This document shows, piece by piece, positions 12,201 through 22,690 of a stretch of 45,082 nucleotides of DNA. The translations under genes were made by a program, and so were the position numbers. Under the pieces are notes generated by a model, which made no database searches, was not told the origin of the DNA, and saw only the letters and a program-made list of their open reading frames with translations. Source of the DNA: Mnemiopsis leidyi. Its lineage: Eukaryota > Ctenophora > Tentaculata > Lobata > Bolinopsidae. Location of the stretch: NCBI GenBank assembly GCA_000226015.1, contig JH153190.1:32058-77139 (forward strand). The letters run 5' to 3'. Numbering within the stretch: the stretch's first letter is position 1; every line of letters starts with the position of its first letter.

Positions 12201-13995
12201 TAGACTCCGACCATTGCAGTCGTGTTGTGATACGTCCAGATAGAATGTTCTTCAGGCACTGCGTATGTGTTCTTGGTTCCATCCTGATTCACAGCTTTGT
12301 CAAGAATCTATCGGCAGGAAAACTAAAATATAGTTTAAACCCTAATTTGCTTGTTTTAGTTTTTGTAAGAAAAAGTTGAAATTATATCTTGTTAAATTAG
12401 TTTTTATAAATAGGGCGCAAAATAAGAGCAGGAAAACTTGAAACATTTGACTCACCCATTTGACTCCGTCATCGTTATCATAACGGATGTTGTTTCTCAG
12501 TTGTCCTGAGTCACAGTCTCTACCTTTCATAAATATTTCAACCCCAGTCGGATCGAAGAGGCGGACTGACACGGTGCCTTTACAGGTAGCTAACTTTATG
12601 TATAAGTTGGCGAGCTGATGATAAGGGAGGGGTTAAGCACTGATTTTATAAAAATGTGCGGGGGTGAAAATTCAAAGAGGTCATTGAAATTTTGTGAAAT
12701 GTGATCTCCTTGAGTAGGAATTAAAAATTAATCTTAGATCTAGTTTGAAGAATACGTAATGGTCTATCATAAACCAATTGAGCGCAAGTCTTCGAAAATG
12801 TTGATGAAAACCGAAAATACAATTTACCACAAAAACTTCTACGATCAAACAAGAATTGGTACTTACATTCAGCTGATTCTGTTCTGCAGTTGCTTTAAAA
12901 CAATATAATCTTTGTTGGCCACTTCTTAAAATATCTGAAAAGGAAAAACATTTTAAAACTAGAATTCTGTAATCTATATTTTGTTAAAACTTGGGATATA
13001 AAAAGAAGGGATATTTATGTCGGAACGCAAGGCACCCAGATCTAGACAGCAGAGTTAGGGAGGCAGGTGGGCAGGCAAATCAGACAATCCAAGGACAAGC
13101 CAGGTAGCTGATAACGCCCAAGCACTGGACAGGTCACATTGGATGGGGGAATGCAAATTCTATTGACGTGAGAGTGTCGGGTTTTAGACTGTGATTCTTA
13201 GGTTGGCTAGATTTGACGGTAGTAAATAAAAACCACGTGAACAATGTTCAACAGAAAGTTTTTTTAAGAAAGTACGGCCCCTGATAACATGCAAAAGTCA
13301 GACGTATGTGTGTGTCAAAATTCTTGATTTTTTGACGGTTTAACAGGACGCTAATCTTATGCGATACAACAATTATATTGATAACAAAAACTTCGTCCCG
13401 GGATGTAATTGGTAACCAAGCCAAAAGCTAGTCCGGAACACTTAAAGTATCGGCTCTTATCTCGGTACATGGTGTGCAATCTGCAGTCTGCACGCCTATC
13501 ACTTTGCAAAGCCTTCCAAATTGACCGGGAAACATGATACGGCTGGGATATTTCTCGCGGAAAATCGTAGCCGGCGTTCGATCGTCAAAAAGCCAATATA
13601 TGAGCCGGTTGCCATTGTTAAACTTGGGCATGGACAAAAAAGACCTTTTTGTACAGAAGCATTTCATTGGGGCGGATATTAAACAGGCCCTGCAACTGCA
13701 ACTGCAATTGAAATATTGGTTCTTATCGCCATAAACAAAAACAACCATCAAAAATCGTCCCACTAAAATTGATCTTTGACAGTGACACTACCCTCTCAAA
13801 TCAGCCATTGCCTTAGATTCATCGATACCCGAAAACATTCCCCTGCCCTCCACTCTTTTTGGAGCGGATATGTAAGTACTTACCAGGGCGAAATATTCCT
13901 TGTGTTAGGACAGTTCGATATCCGGGGTGGTTGTGACAGAGGGTGAGAGCTAGCGATCTAGCAACCAGCGTTAGAGCCAGTAGGAGCACGAACAT
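8962..13995 (-). CDS. NDNF-like secreted protein (gene span, six coding exons)
   Basis: Joining 13884-13995, 12867-12934, 12456-12593, 12187-12307, 11045-11142 and 8962-9291 on the minus strand gives one 288-residue frame with all phases kept (1, 0, 0, 1, 0). Residues 1-16 are a signal peptide (MFVLLLALTLVARSLA). Residues about 30-150 resemble the NDNF-type beta-rich domain (LATCKGTVSVRLFDPTG). Residues about 165-280 form a fibronectin type III domain with TSKTQVGLSWLPAE, IKYCVYMIP and VRNLKPGTEYHVDVIAW, plus paired cysteines. The match is to the second half of NDNF/nord/NORD-1, secreted factors acting in neuronal and BMP/Hedgehog signalling. Human NDNF is about twice as long, so this is a half-length member. 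The family call comes from remembered motifs; it could be another FN3 secreted protein. Confidence 0.75.
9437..9608. repeat. 19-bp minisatellite, about nine copies
   Basis: Unit GTCGTACTGTTTATTAAAA in near-perfect head-to-tail copies, one with a one-base insertion (GTACGTACTG) and the last diverged (GCTTATTGAC). It lies within intron 5 of the NDNF-like gene. The near-identity suggests recent expansion. No protein or known regulatory site is recognised. Confidence 0.9.
11045..11142 (-). CDS. NDNF-like exon 5
   Basis: Residues 148-179 (STKEYRQPPVLPDD to KTQVGLS). The acceptor is TTTTCAG before GCAGTACT and the donor is TCG|GTGAGT. It enters in phase 1 and leaves in phase 0. A second open frame exists through the exon, but only this one joins to both neighbours and gives the PxLPDDT linker seen before the second FN3 domain in NDNF. 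Confidence 0.75.
11125..11247. repeat. 41-bp tandem repeat, three copies, overlapping a splice acceptor
   Basis: A 41-bp unit starts at 11125, 11166 and 11207 with almost identical copies. Each contains the complete TTTTCAG acceptor and the first 18 bases of exon 5 of the NDNF-like gene. The exon therefore has three consecutive identical acceptors; only the innermost (exon start 11142) keeps the frame, since 41 and 82 are not multiples of three. Confidence 0.9.
12154..12203. repeat. 25-bp tandem duplication overlapping a splice donor
   Basis: Two copies of a 25-bp block (12154-12178 and 12179-12203). The copy nearer exon 4 contains its last bases and donor; the intronic copy retains an AA|GTACAG donor-like site with one altered base in the adjoining sequence. 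Using it would add 25 nt and break the frame. Confidence 0.8.
12187..12307 (-). CDS. NDNF-like exon 4
   Basis: Residues 107-146 plus one base (ILDKAVNQDGTKNTYAVPEE to VGVYTIIV). The donor lies in GTAAGTACAG: cutting before GTAAGT would break the phase, while cutting before GTACAG leaves one base and joins in frame to exon 5 (IIV-S-STKEYR). I therefore chose the second GT. Confidence 0.7.
12456..12593 (-). CDS. NDNF-like exon 3
   Basis: Residues 61-106, LATCKGTVSVRLFDPTGVEI to DDGVKW, with donor TGG|GTGAGT. The acceptor is ATAAAG before TTAGCT, with a weak pyrimidine tract; the AG four bases on would break the frame. It encodes the core of the NDNF-type beta-rich domain. Confidence 0.72.
12867..12934 (-). 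CDS. NDNF-like exon 2
   Basis: Residues 39-60 (ILRSGQQRLYCFKATAEQNQ and LN). Strong acceptor (TTTTCAG|ATATTT) and donor (AAT|GTAAGT). The first two bases complete an Asp codon with the last base of exon 1. Confidence 0.72.
13428..13762 (-). CDS. Possible alternative terminal exon in intron 1 of the NDNF-like gene
   Basis: An open frame of about 111 codons begins exactly at an acceptor (ATTTTAG|TGGGACG) in the phase left by exon 1 and ends at a stop. Spliced from the signal-peptide exon it would give a secreted cysteine-rich protein of about 149 residues (NCSCSCRACL, MKCFC). No matching family is recognised and the cysteine run lies in a TGCAACTGCAAC-type repeat. It could equally be a chance open frame. 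Confidence 0.25.
13884..13995 (-). CDS. NDNF-like exon 1: signal peptide
   Basis: It starts at ATG 13995-13993 in good context (GATCGCCATG) and encodes residues 1-37. The hydrophobic leader LLLALTLVARSLA is followed by CHNHPGYRTVLTQGIF. Donor CCCTG|GTAAGTAC leaves one base. Confidence 0.75.
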
Positions 13996-14078
13996 GGCGA
14001 TCTTTGTTGAGGCAAAAGCTACAAAAATGGAAAGGTGGGTTAGATGCAATGAAAGAGGAGTAGGCAGCAGCTGCTGCT

Positions 14079-14085
14079 TTATATA
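14079..14085 (-). promoter_or_regulatory. TATA box of the NDNF-like gene
   Basis: TATATAA on the minus strand about 85 bp upstream of the start codon, predicting transcription start near 14050 and a 5' UTR of about 55 nt with no further intron. Confidence 0.6.
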
Positions 14086-14149
14086 ACGCAAGGACGGCGT
14101 AAAAATCACGTGACAGCGGTGGTGCCCTAACGCTTACTTGCACCTAGGT

Positions 14150-16400
14150 GTTCGCAAGCCTTATCGTTGAGGAGCCCTTTGGACGTCACTAACCGAATTA
14201 AATGAGCCGCCTTTTTGTGAAAAATGTACCAAAAACTGGACTTTAAGTACCAGGAGAGAGCCCACGCACAATCATGAACCAGTTTTAAAATGGGAATGGG
14301 ATCGTCAAACTTAGGCATTTAAACAATTGATAAACAAATTACTGTAATCAAGAAAGATAAAAAATGCGGTATTTCCAGGAACTTAAAAATTGCAAGGGAT
14401 GCTACTGAAGGGTTGTTTGGAAAGTTGATGAAACGTTATCAAATTAGCGGATCGTTTCCGGATTATACGGCTTAAAGACAGAACGACCGCCAGATAGCCC
14501 AGAAAATTTTAAATTGAAAATTTTGAATGAAAAAACCCTAAAGTGCAACTGTTCCCACGCTAATTTATTTAGGGCACAGAGAAGATAATATTAATACAAT
14601 GTTATCTAATTATATAAGCAGAGGCATTATTTCTTGCCATTTCCATAGAACTTCGGTCGAGGAAGTGCCAGTCTGAGAACAAATACGAGATCTCCATTTC
14701 AGAAATGGAAGGAGCTCAACGTGGACATTTAAAACCTAAACCCTAGATGAACCCAAAACTCGATTGCAATGGCATTCCAATATTGGCATCCAGTCTTTAT
14801 TACTGCTTTAAACGATGAATGCTCAAAAATCTGAGATCGTGTCACAGATTTCACAGGGATGAACATAATGATGAACGATGATATTCTACAAAGTCTATCT
14901 GTAATATGCTTTACTTCTTGCTTCCAGCTGAAATTCTCATACTGTGCAAAATAACACAACACTTAGTCGTAATAACGATTAATATGGCCATTAGAGGGAA
15001 GCAGAAAATTGTACTTGCTAACTTGATGCAAGCAGTTCTCATTTCGCGATTTAAAAGACTTTGAATCGCCAAAACTAGACAGAAATAAAGTCGTAAGTAG
15101 AACGGGTCTAAATCTTGCCATTTAAGGAACTCGTCATAAACTTGCAACAATCTGCTCGATGCACACCTCTTATCAAGCGACTCAATAAGTTAGTAGGTAG
15201 TGGAACTTACACTTTCACAAGATAAAGTTAAATCACCGACCCTGATAAGTAAAAACCAGCAATCTCATTCTAAACCAGTACACTTCATGACAATTATCAA
15301 GTATTGATCACATTGGCCAATGCGTCCACAAAAACCCTCGTTCAGTATAATACAAGACCGCAAACTATTGACACGGACTTGATATATTCATTGGGCCGTG
15401 TGAAATAGGCCACGAACTAGCAAAGTGTTTAACTTATCACGACCCCACACAGAAGCCATAACAATATAACACAGAATGACTGTTAATCAACTGGCGACAC
15501 TTAATCGACTACGATTGAAAGAATTACGCGCTTGTACACAGTTAAATGCGTATTGCTCTCTAACAAGCGATCAATTGCGCGTTAAAAAAGCTCACGATAG
15601 AACTGAAAAAAAGTTCCTGCGTACTTACGAGCTCCCCTTGCAGAAAACCAGCGGCCTTGCAAAAAGAAAATCCTGATCTTTGAAAAGGGGGAATGGATTC
15701 TTTACACCCAATTAAAAGTCAGATTAAAGCAGGTACGGAGGCACGGAGGAGAGAGAAGAGAGAGCTAGGGGAAGGGGGTGGGGGAGATAAGATGTCGCTA
15801 CCACGACATGTCAGGGAAACTACTAACTGCTCTTCACTGTAACTTAATTTGAAACATAAATCCCACATTTTGATGTTACCAAGTTCTCTCTACCTCTCTC
15901 TTTCTCTTTCTCTTCAGAAGCAACACGGTCGCGAAGCGCAGCTTCCAATATTAATTTCGGATTTTCTAATCAGAATCAAGTTTAATCTGTGCAGATCAAA
16001 ACACGCCGAAGTAACATGCGTGCTATTTTCCCCATTTATAAAAATTTTTCTAGATACCCCTAGGAGATAGATACGAAATTGATCTAAGAGAACGGAAGGG
16101 GGTCACGTAAACTTGAATCGAAAACTGTTTTTTATCTCGATGGGACAACGGCAGAGACAGGAGGATTTTGTAGAATTCAGTGTGATTGAATTTGTGTCAA
16201 TTATTGTGAGCATATTGCGGGAGTATTGCAACCCGAATTTGAGTTCGTCTCTGAACTGTTTGCAGTGTTATTCTCGTATTTCTATCATCAGATAAGTGAT
16301 CCTCCTTACCTAGACTATTATGATGGTTGTGAAATAAAATGAAATTGCCATAATGTTTATTAAAGCATATAAAATGATAATGCCACTATAATTTAAAATT
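14150..16400. other. Upstream flank, no gene recognised
   Basis: AT-rich sequence upstream of the NDNF-like promoter. The open frames are short (under 80 codons), several start at non-ATG codons, and none shows motifs. Purine-rich GGAGAGAGAAGAGAGAG and pyrimidine-rich TCTCTTTCTCTTTCTC runs lie near 15745-15915. GATA-type motifs (GATAAG/CTTATC) are frequent near 15170-15260, possibly regulatory. Confidence 0.45.
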
Positions 16401-16408
16401 TATAATGG

Positions 16409-16600
16409 TCATGCTATCAGGCGACCAATGCTAGAAATTCCGATATGGGCCTTGTTTGTCGAACGTCGATATCTGATATCTAAAATCATGAGATAATATT
16501 CACCGTACAAAGCCAGACAAATTACCAGAAATGTTGATACAATGTAAACATGCGTGACAATTGGCAGGTGCTCTAGATAGTCCCACGTTTCTGAAAACAT
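16409..16600 (-). CDS. Possible membrane-protein exon
   Basis: After a good acceptor (TATGTTTTCAG) an open frame reads ETWDYLEHLPIVTHVYIVST and continues FLVICLALYGEYYLMILD, one clear hydrophobic membrane segment. Possible donors are CTG|GTAATT and TACG|GTGAAT. I could not find a phase-matching partner exon nor recognise the family, and the upstream minisatellite supplies the pyrimidine tract. Treat as a candidate only. Confidence 0.25.
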   Translation of the reverse strand: MFSETWDYLEHLPIVTHVYIVSTFLVICLALYGEYYLMILDIRYRRSTNKAHIGISSIGRLIA

Positions 16601-16607
16601 AAAAACA

Positions 16608-16783
16608 TATGTTATATCTCATAAAACATATGTTATATCTCATAAAACATGTGTTATCCATAAAACATGTGTTATATCTCATAAAACATATGTTATATCT
16701 CATAAAACATGTGTTATCCATAAAACATATGTTATATCTCATAAAACATATGTTATATCTCATAAAACATATGTTATATCTCA
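16608..16783. repeat. 21-bp minisatellite with 17-bp variant units
   Basis: About nine head-to-tail units of ATAAAACATATGTTATATCTC, interspersed with a shorter unit ending GTGTTATCC. The unit contains the palindrome ACATATGT. It is readable in frame on both strands, which produces misleading open frames. Confidence 0.9.
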
Positions 16784-16799
16784 GTCGGACGTCCAACCT

Positions 16800-19700
16800 T
16801 GTTTAAAATGCGTTTAGGGAGTATCAGTATGTCACGTCGACGCGTATGAGATAAAATAAAAAAGGGGTAAAAATTATTTATCAAGACCACGGTCATGCAT
16901 AGCAGTTTTCATCAAGGGTAGACCATTATAGACGGGAAATTCTTAATAGATATTAACCACGTTCGGAGCAGGGTGTGTCGGGAAAGTACAGTAAGCCACA
17001 CTTTATTAAGATTACAAGGTTCTTAGAATCCCGGAAACTTGTCAAATTTCAGAGGCCGGAGCTACGGTAACAGAATCAGACTGTGGAGATGAACTATACT
17101 ACCATTGTATTTTACAGCCTCCCAGGTAGGCTAATTGTATTTGTTTGTGATAAGCTGGTTCATGTGCAAGTACTGACCAACACTTAAGTCATGCACTCTG
17201 GTATGAGGCTGAATTCCGGCCACGCTTAACAATATGGGGCTGGATATAGGGCGAGACGTGAAGAGGAATTATGTTATTTATGGACATAAATCAAGGAAGG
17301 GGGTGAGAACAAATCGTGCTAACGAAGGAACAAATTCAGGGCATAACGAAGCTTAGAAGGTTCTAGGTAATACAACCGGATAGATCGACCTGTTGGAACA
17401 ATCTTTTTCAATTTTTCGTCAGGAAAAAAACTGACGACGTGTTCAGAACAAAACCTGGGACTCATAATAACAATAAATATTTTTCGGAAAACTCGCGGCA
17501 AACAGGACGAGACAGATTATTGTGAAGTTAGCGAGATGTTTAAAGAGGGTATGATAACGACCCTAAGTTAAGTTAAGGGATCCTCTCTTGCCGAGTTGAA
17601 TGAGTGCTAATTTAATGGAGCTTGCTCCTTTTTTGTCTACTTTCAGCTTTTTCGGGAAGACTCCAAGTTGAGACTCGTGTCAATAAAGTCTAATGATTAA
17701 CAGATCAAGTAGTTTACGATTGTCTTGCTGCCGTACAAAAGTTGGGCCGCATTCTATACAAGGTATGACAATAGGCGATTAGAATAGCAAGACAACAAAG
17801 ATAACCACTTCAAAGCGTAACCTATTATCATGTGCTTTGATGAATTTCAGGTTAGGTGTTGACTTGGAAAATAAAGATCTTGGATGTCAAAATAAACGGT
17901 TAAAGTTACACTGATCGAGCAGCAGTTTCATCAACAAAATAGTGGCACTCCAGCAGAATAAGAGCAAGAAAAAAGATCCCACAAGACAAAGGAGGTAAAG
18001 GTCTGTTGGATCTGCTTTACACTCCTTTCGGGAGTAGAAAAGAAAAGCCTGTACCAGGGCACCCTAGACAGCTTATCTCTAAAAACAAAAATTTTGAAAT
18101 AGCATAAACTTTTTTGAGATATTCCGTAGCAATAAACCTTTAATTTGATTTGCCGGAGTGTATCTTATTTTTGACCATATTTCAAATGAGAACATATTAC
18201 ATCACTCAGAATTTGCCATTGGGCGATCAATCGACAGTCTAGCATTTTAGTCCCCTTATTTCAGTGCCCCATTGAAGTCTCCCCGTCCACTTGTTTACAA
18301 GTTTGCCGTAAAGGTTAACTTTATCTCTTGGTAGGGTCTCGCCGACCTGCAGTGAGCGTATTGCTAAACGCACCGCCTCAGAAGCTTTTGTCTACAAAGG
18401 ACATCAAAAGTCATCAGACGCTAAAAGACATATATAGGTCACCATGACACAGAATAATTCGATACGGCACCACAGCCAGGACTCTATGTAGATGCCATGT
18501 TGGTTTTGGACTTGTCGCGAAGTCAATCTCAGCATTTTATGGAGCCGTGTTTTTCTGGTTCAGAAAATCTTATATTTAGCCTTAACTTGCTCGAGCAACG
18601 ATTTGAATATCAATCAAAGTCTAGCAGCAGGGCGATGACACTCTTGTCAATATTAATTAACTCCACATACAAAATATAGAGACACCCAGAAATTAATCAG
18701 CCAGAAGGCGATTTAAACGACCACCTTATCACACGAAAAACACGACTAAAATTATTTCGATAAGACTTGAAACGTGAACAACTCCAATATTCCATACAAT
18801 TTATTTCTTGACTTTTGTCAAAAACCAAGTGCCAACAAAACAAAAAACGTTTACTGATAATAAAATAGAGAATGAGGAATTTGATTGCGTAATGAAATGA
18901 GCGTCGTTTATAAAAGAACAGAAAACCAACGAGAAAATTGAACGGAAATTCTCAGTACTTTAGCATTTGTTTTGGGTACAGTGCCAGGGGAAAACAAATT
19001 AAGTTATAGGGCCATTCGAAACATAAACACGCGAAAATGTACCTGAATACGCGGGACCTCATAAGCGTCATTAAAGCGGCTCTGAGTCTTCCTATTTTAG
19101 ATAGGAAAGACGTTTACCAAGTACTCAGAGAAGACCTTATCTTAATTGACGATACTACTCTCTTGGAATTGCCAGTAAAGATAATTCCAGGAAAAATGAA
19201 TTGGCTTATAATATGCCAGCCGGTCATGTACTTTTTTTGGCTAAAATTCATCGATAACCAATTCAACGTCGGCCCAGCCCTATAATCTAAACGGTTCTAA
19301 GTAAAATGCGCATAATATTGATAAAATTTCCTTTTTTAAATGTTCCTTTGAATCAATTAACAAATTTAATTTCATTCATAGTCATAATTTAAACTAATAA
19401 TTTTTAATGTAAGGAAAAAATCGAGTGGTCAAAATGGCGGGGTAAACACCGAATCTTATCTGATAACAAAAAACATCATGAAATTATATTATCTGTACGT
19501 TTATTTGCTGAAATCCCGAACGTTAAGAAAAAGTCGAGTTGGTTCAAAAAAATATCCAATATCCTTTAAATTTGTTACAATAGTTCTTCTGTGTAGATGA
19601 GATAGCAGCTTATCCACTAGTTCTTACGATGATTTTGAAAACCTTTGAATAGTGTGTTCATGTTATTTGAATTGTGAATTGAAAACGAAAATGATGAATA

Positions 19701-20700
19701 GTAGACGTGTTGAGAGTTCAAAAATGGAATTGCACATAACAAACAGGGACAGCTAGAGAGGGCAATGCCAAAAACGTGAATTTCGACAAAATTTATAGGA
19801 CGATTATCTCCGTAACCCCGTGACCTTGGTACGGGAAAGGAGCCCAAGAAGAGACTCTTCTGGCTGGAAACAGGGTTTCGAACCACCGCAACACAACACA
19901 AAAACAGAACGGTCAAAACATTTATTGGCACAACGGGCCCTTTGTATTTGAAAACCGCGACCACATATCCAGCACTGTTACCAATCAATAATCATTATAT
20001 GAGGACAAAAACGTCAAGGGTTTTTAAATATATCGCATTATACTCGTCGACGATTGTCTGATCAAAACTAAGTCTAGACGCGGTGAAGCTTATTTAATGC
20101 AATGATTTCACGAATAAGAAATGGCGGATACTCTTTAACATTTATTGACGACTTGAGACAGACGATCCCTAAGTGGTGTTCACCTTTTCGTTGGGCTAGA
20201 TCGTAATTAATTGAGAAGGATCCCCCTGATTATAGATAAAGGTAAGCCAACGTTTAACAGAGATAGGAGAGGGTCAAATGGTATAAATAGCTCATGATAC
20301 CATATTGGCCAAGATTCTCATCCGGCAATAGTTTTATAATCGTAGTTAGTAAGTCTTAGGTTATAATAAAAAATCGGTTAAAATTGGGTCATATTGAAAG
20401 TGTCGCCAGGCAAGGATACGTTCGAACTTATATCATCCAATCGGAGATAAAACTCAGGACACTGTAATAGCGGGCTGTATTTAATTTTCAAAAGATACAA
20501 ACAAATGCAACAAGCAGGCTCCTTAAAGCATTGAAGCAGCCCAATTCCCGGGGGAAATAATCGCACACAACGGTAATACCACCACGTTATCGTGGAGACT
20601 GCAGGTGCTTTCCTTGTACTTTTAGACAGCTTTATATTTATAAGAGCTTTATATTTATAAGAGCACGAAGGCCTGGTCGACGTATCGAGGAAAACGCAAG
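16800..20700. other. Long stretch without a recognised gene
   Basis: About 3.9 kb of AT-rich DNA. Two open frames are long enough to mention: 19037-19285 (+), described separately, and 19617-19988 (-), 123 codons, with no recognisable motif or splice support. No RNA genes were seen. Confidence 0.4.
19037..19285 (+). CDS. Small open frame of unknown status, 82 codons
   Basis: ATG in acceptable context (GCGAAAATG) followed by a mostly helical-looking sequence: MYLNTRDLISVIKAALSLPI, an acidic middle (REDLILIDD) and a hydrophobic C-terminal third. No family is recognised, there are no neighbours to support it, and a chance open frame of this size is possible in this base composition. Confidence 0.2.
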   Translation: MYLNTRDLISVIKAALSLPILDRKDVYQVLREDLILIDDTTLLELPVKIIPGKMNWLIICQPVMYFFWLKFIDNQFNVGPAL

Positions 20701-20704
20701 ACTT

Positions 20705-20903
20705 AACATGTCCAACTCCTAGGCTGGAGATGTTCAAAATATTGAAGGAAGTTATCGAGAAGTTCGAAATAAACATGTCCAACTCCTAGGCTGGAGATGT
20801 TCAAAATATTGAAGGAAGTTATCGAGAAGTTCGAAATAAACATGTCCAACTCCTAGGCTGGAGATGTTCAAAATATTGAAGTTATCGAGAAGTTCGAAAT
20901 AAA
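20705..20903. repeat. 67-bp tandem repeat, three copies
   Basis: Units start at 20705, 20772 and 20839 and are nearly identical (AACATGTCCAACTCCTAGGC at the start, GAGAAGTTCGAAAT at the end). The third has a small internal deletion. The unit holds the palindromes ACATGT and CCTAGG. It also makes repetitive minus-strand open frames that I do not regard as genes. Confidence 0.9.
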
Positions 20904-20904
20904 C

Positions 20905-22280
20905 GGGAGAATATCTGGTCAGGACCACAATGAGTGTCACAACTTCGATTTTTCAGCAATTCTTAGAACTAGATGTATGATTAACATATGGTTCTGAGGC
21001 GATTTCATAATCAGTTGCAACTTGACAAAAAACAATATCTAAGCCCTAGACCGATAAGACGTTTTAAAAATCGCAGATAAGGCTTACCATACGGTCTTAT
21101 TTTCATCATTTTAACTAGATTACTTTAATGCAGGCATCTCTCACGTACGAATAAAACTGGCCGCTTAAACTTTGCAACAGTTCCTAAAACTAAATGTCAA
21201 ATGACTGATACTAACGGATCTTAATAAACGTATTGTGTTGTTATCCAATGTCATCGGCCAGCTAAATGAGAAAGCAACAGTTGAGGAAATACTTAAGCAA
21301 GGCATGCAGCGAATTAGGTGAACTGGGAAGCTGGCAGAATACTTTCAGAAGCAAGAGCATACGATGATAAATAACTTTATGAAGGAGTACTTATTCGCAA
21401 AAAATTGATGAAGGATCACTAACAACAAATGGTGGACCCCTTGGTATCGAAAAACTTTGCAAAGGAGCACCTGATATCAGAAAAAAGATGCTAAAGCACG
21501 TGATAACCAGCGAGAGGAAGTTTCGTTCGTCGCAGCTGGTAATGTAACATGTTGCCTGTGTATTAAATATACATCAAATACCATAGTCCATACGGATATA
21601 TTTCAATATGAGCTATTTGCTATGTAAACAGCACTATAGATGTCACATACGTCATCGTAAGGCCTCCTTTTTCAACTAAACTACAATTTATATGCACACA
21701 TGGCACCGCAATTGCAAAATTGAAGATAAAGAAGATAAAAACTTAGACTTAGCAAGGTATTCATCGAAATATCATCACATTTAATCAGCTCTTATTTTAA
21801 AATTTTACATGAGAAACCAAAAGATTGAAATTCGAATAAGTCTCGAAGTGTTGCATTTCAACAACGATAAAGATGTAACTGAACCTATCGTTCTCAGTTC
21901 TCTAAATTTAAAGATCGAAATGGTCTGAAATATAATGCCGTGATAACCTAAAAATCATACGATTTAAAATATAGTATCATGATCTTTATTCCCGATTGGA
22001 GGGCCACGTTTAACCGAATGCTCCACCCATCCATCAATAATAATTGGCTATCCTAACCTAGGTATTTTTAGAGTTAAAAGTAAACTTAGATTTATTCTAA
22101 TGCTTTTTAAAGAAACCCAGGAAAGTTCTGTATGAAACAGAAAGAATGTGGCCAAGCCAAAGCTAGTACCTAAACCTGAAGGCGATGTAAAAGGTGTCGA
22201 GAAGTGGCGAGATGCTGACAGTGGGCTGACAGTGGGGCTGGGCAGGAAACAACCCCTAAGGCGGGGTGAAACAGGGAGAA
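20905..22280. other. Stretch without a recognised gene; possible coding relic near 21240-21540
   Basis: Most is AT-rich and featureless. Between 21240 and 21540 on the plus strand, a frame reads LLSNVIGQLNEKATVEEILK, then continues after a stop with LAEYFQKQEHTMINNFMKEY, with further stops and a shift. This looks like a decayed charged helical protein but matches no family I know, so it stays a weak suspicion. Confidence 0.3.
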
Positions 22281-22379
22281 ATAAAAACTACAGATGCGCG
22301 GTAGCTGTGCTGCAGGAAGACTGAACAACAGCAACAGCTGCCTGAAAATGTTTGTTATGGTTCAGTTGATGGTGTGTTT

Positions 22380-22435
22380 ATATGTGTTAGTGTGTGTGTT
22401 AGTGTATGTTTGTGTGTGTGTGTGTGTGTGTGTAC
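22380..22435. repeat. GT/TG microsatellite
   Basis: An imperfect (TG)n run ending in an uninterrupted GTGTGTGTGTGTGTGTGT tract. It encodes apparent Val/Cys runs in overlapping open frames that are not genes. Confidence 0.9.
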
Positions 22436-22509
22436 TCTTGCTGGCTGTTGCACGCCTCCTGCAGCACTTATTCTCCTGCACTTGCAGGATGCCTTACACG
22501 GCTCTCACA

Positions 22510-22690
22510 TAATATATAACAGCAGACAGATTAAATTGGGCATTTGTTGTTGTTATCTTACAACAACCAGTACACCGCAATCCACCTCACCAATAAAACT
22601 GCTTATCCCGCCCACGTGTCCCTCGCAAGACCAATCGGGGCTGACAAATTTTCGCACGTGCGCGTTTCGAATCCAATCAGGGGCTTTGGT
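22510..22690 (-). promoter_or_regulatory. CCAAT/TATA cluster resembling a promoter
   Basis: Read on the minus strand, three ATTGG (inverted CCAAT) boxes at about 22592-22596, 22631-22635 and 22672-22676 lie upstream of a TATATATT-like TATA box at about 22510-22520. The two distal boxes are in near-identical context (CCAATC(G/A)GGGGCT) with a CACGTG-type site (GCACGTGC) between them. The surroundings are richer in C+G than neighbouring DNA. No downstream exon was identified, so the transcript is unknown. Confidence 0.35.

Noticed and set aside
16500-16806. Open frames on both strands with MRYNICF or MLYLIKH repeats
   Set aside because: Products of the 21-bp minisatellite, open by chance on both strands.
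19860-19885. GGTTCGAAACC on the minus strand, tRNA-like
   Set aside because: No matching A box, acceptor stem or anticodon arm at the right spacing.
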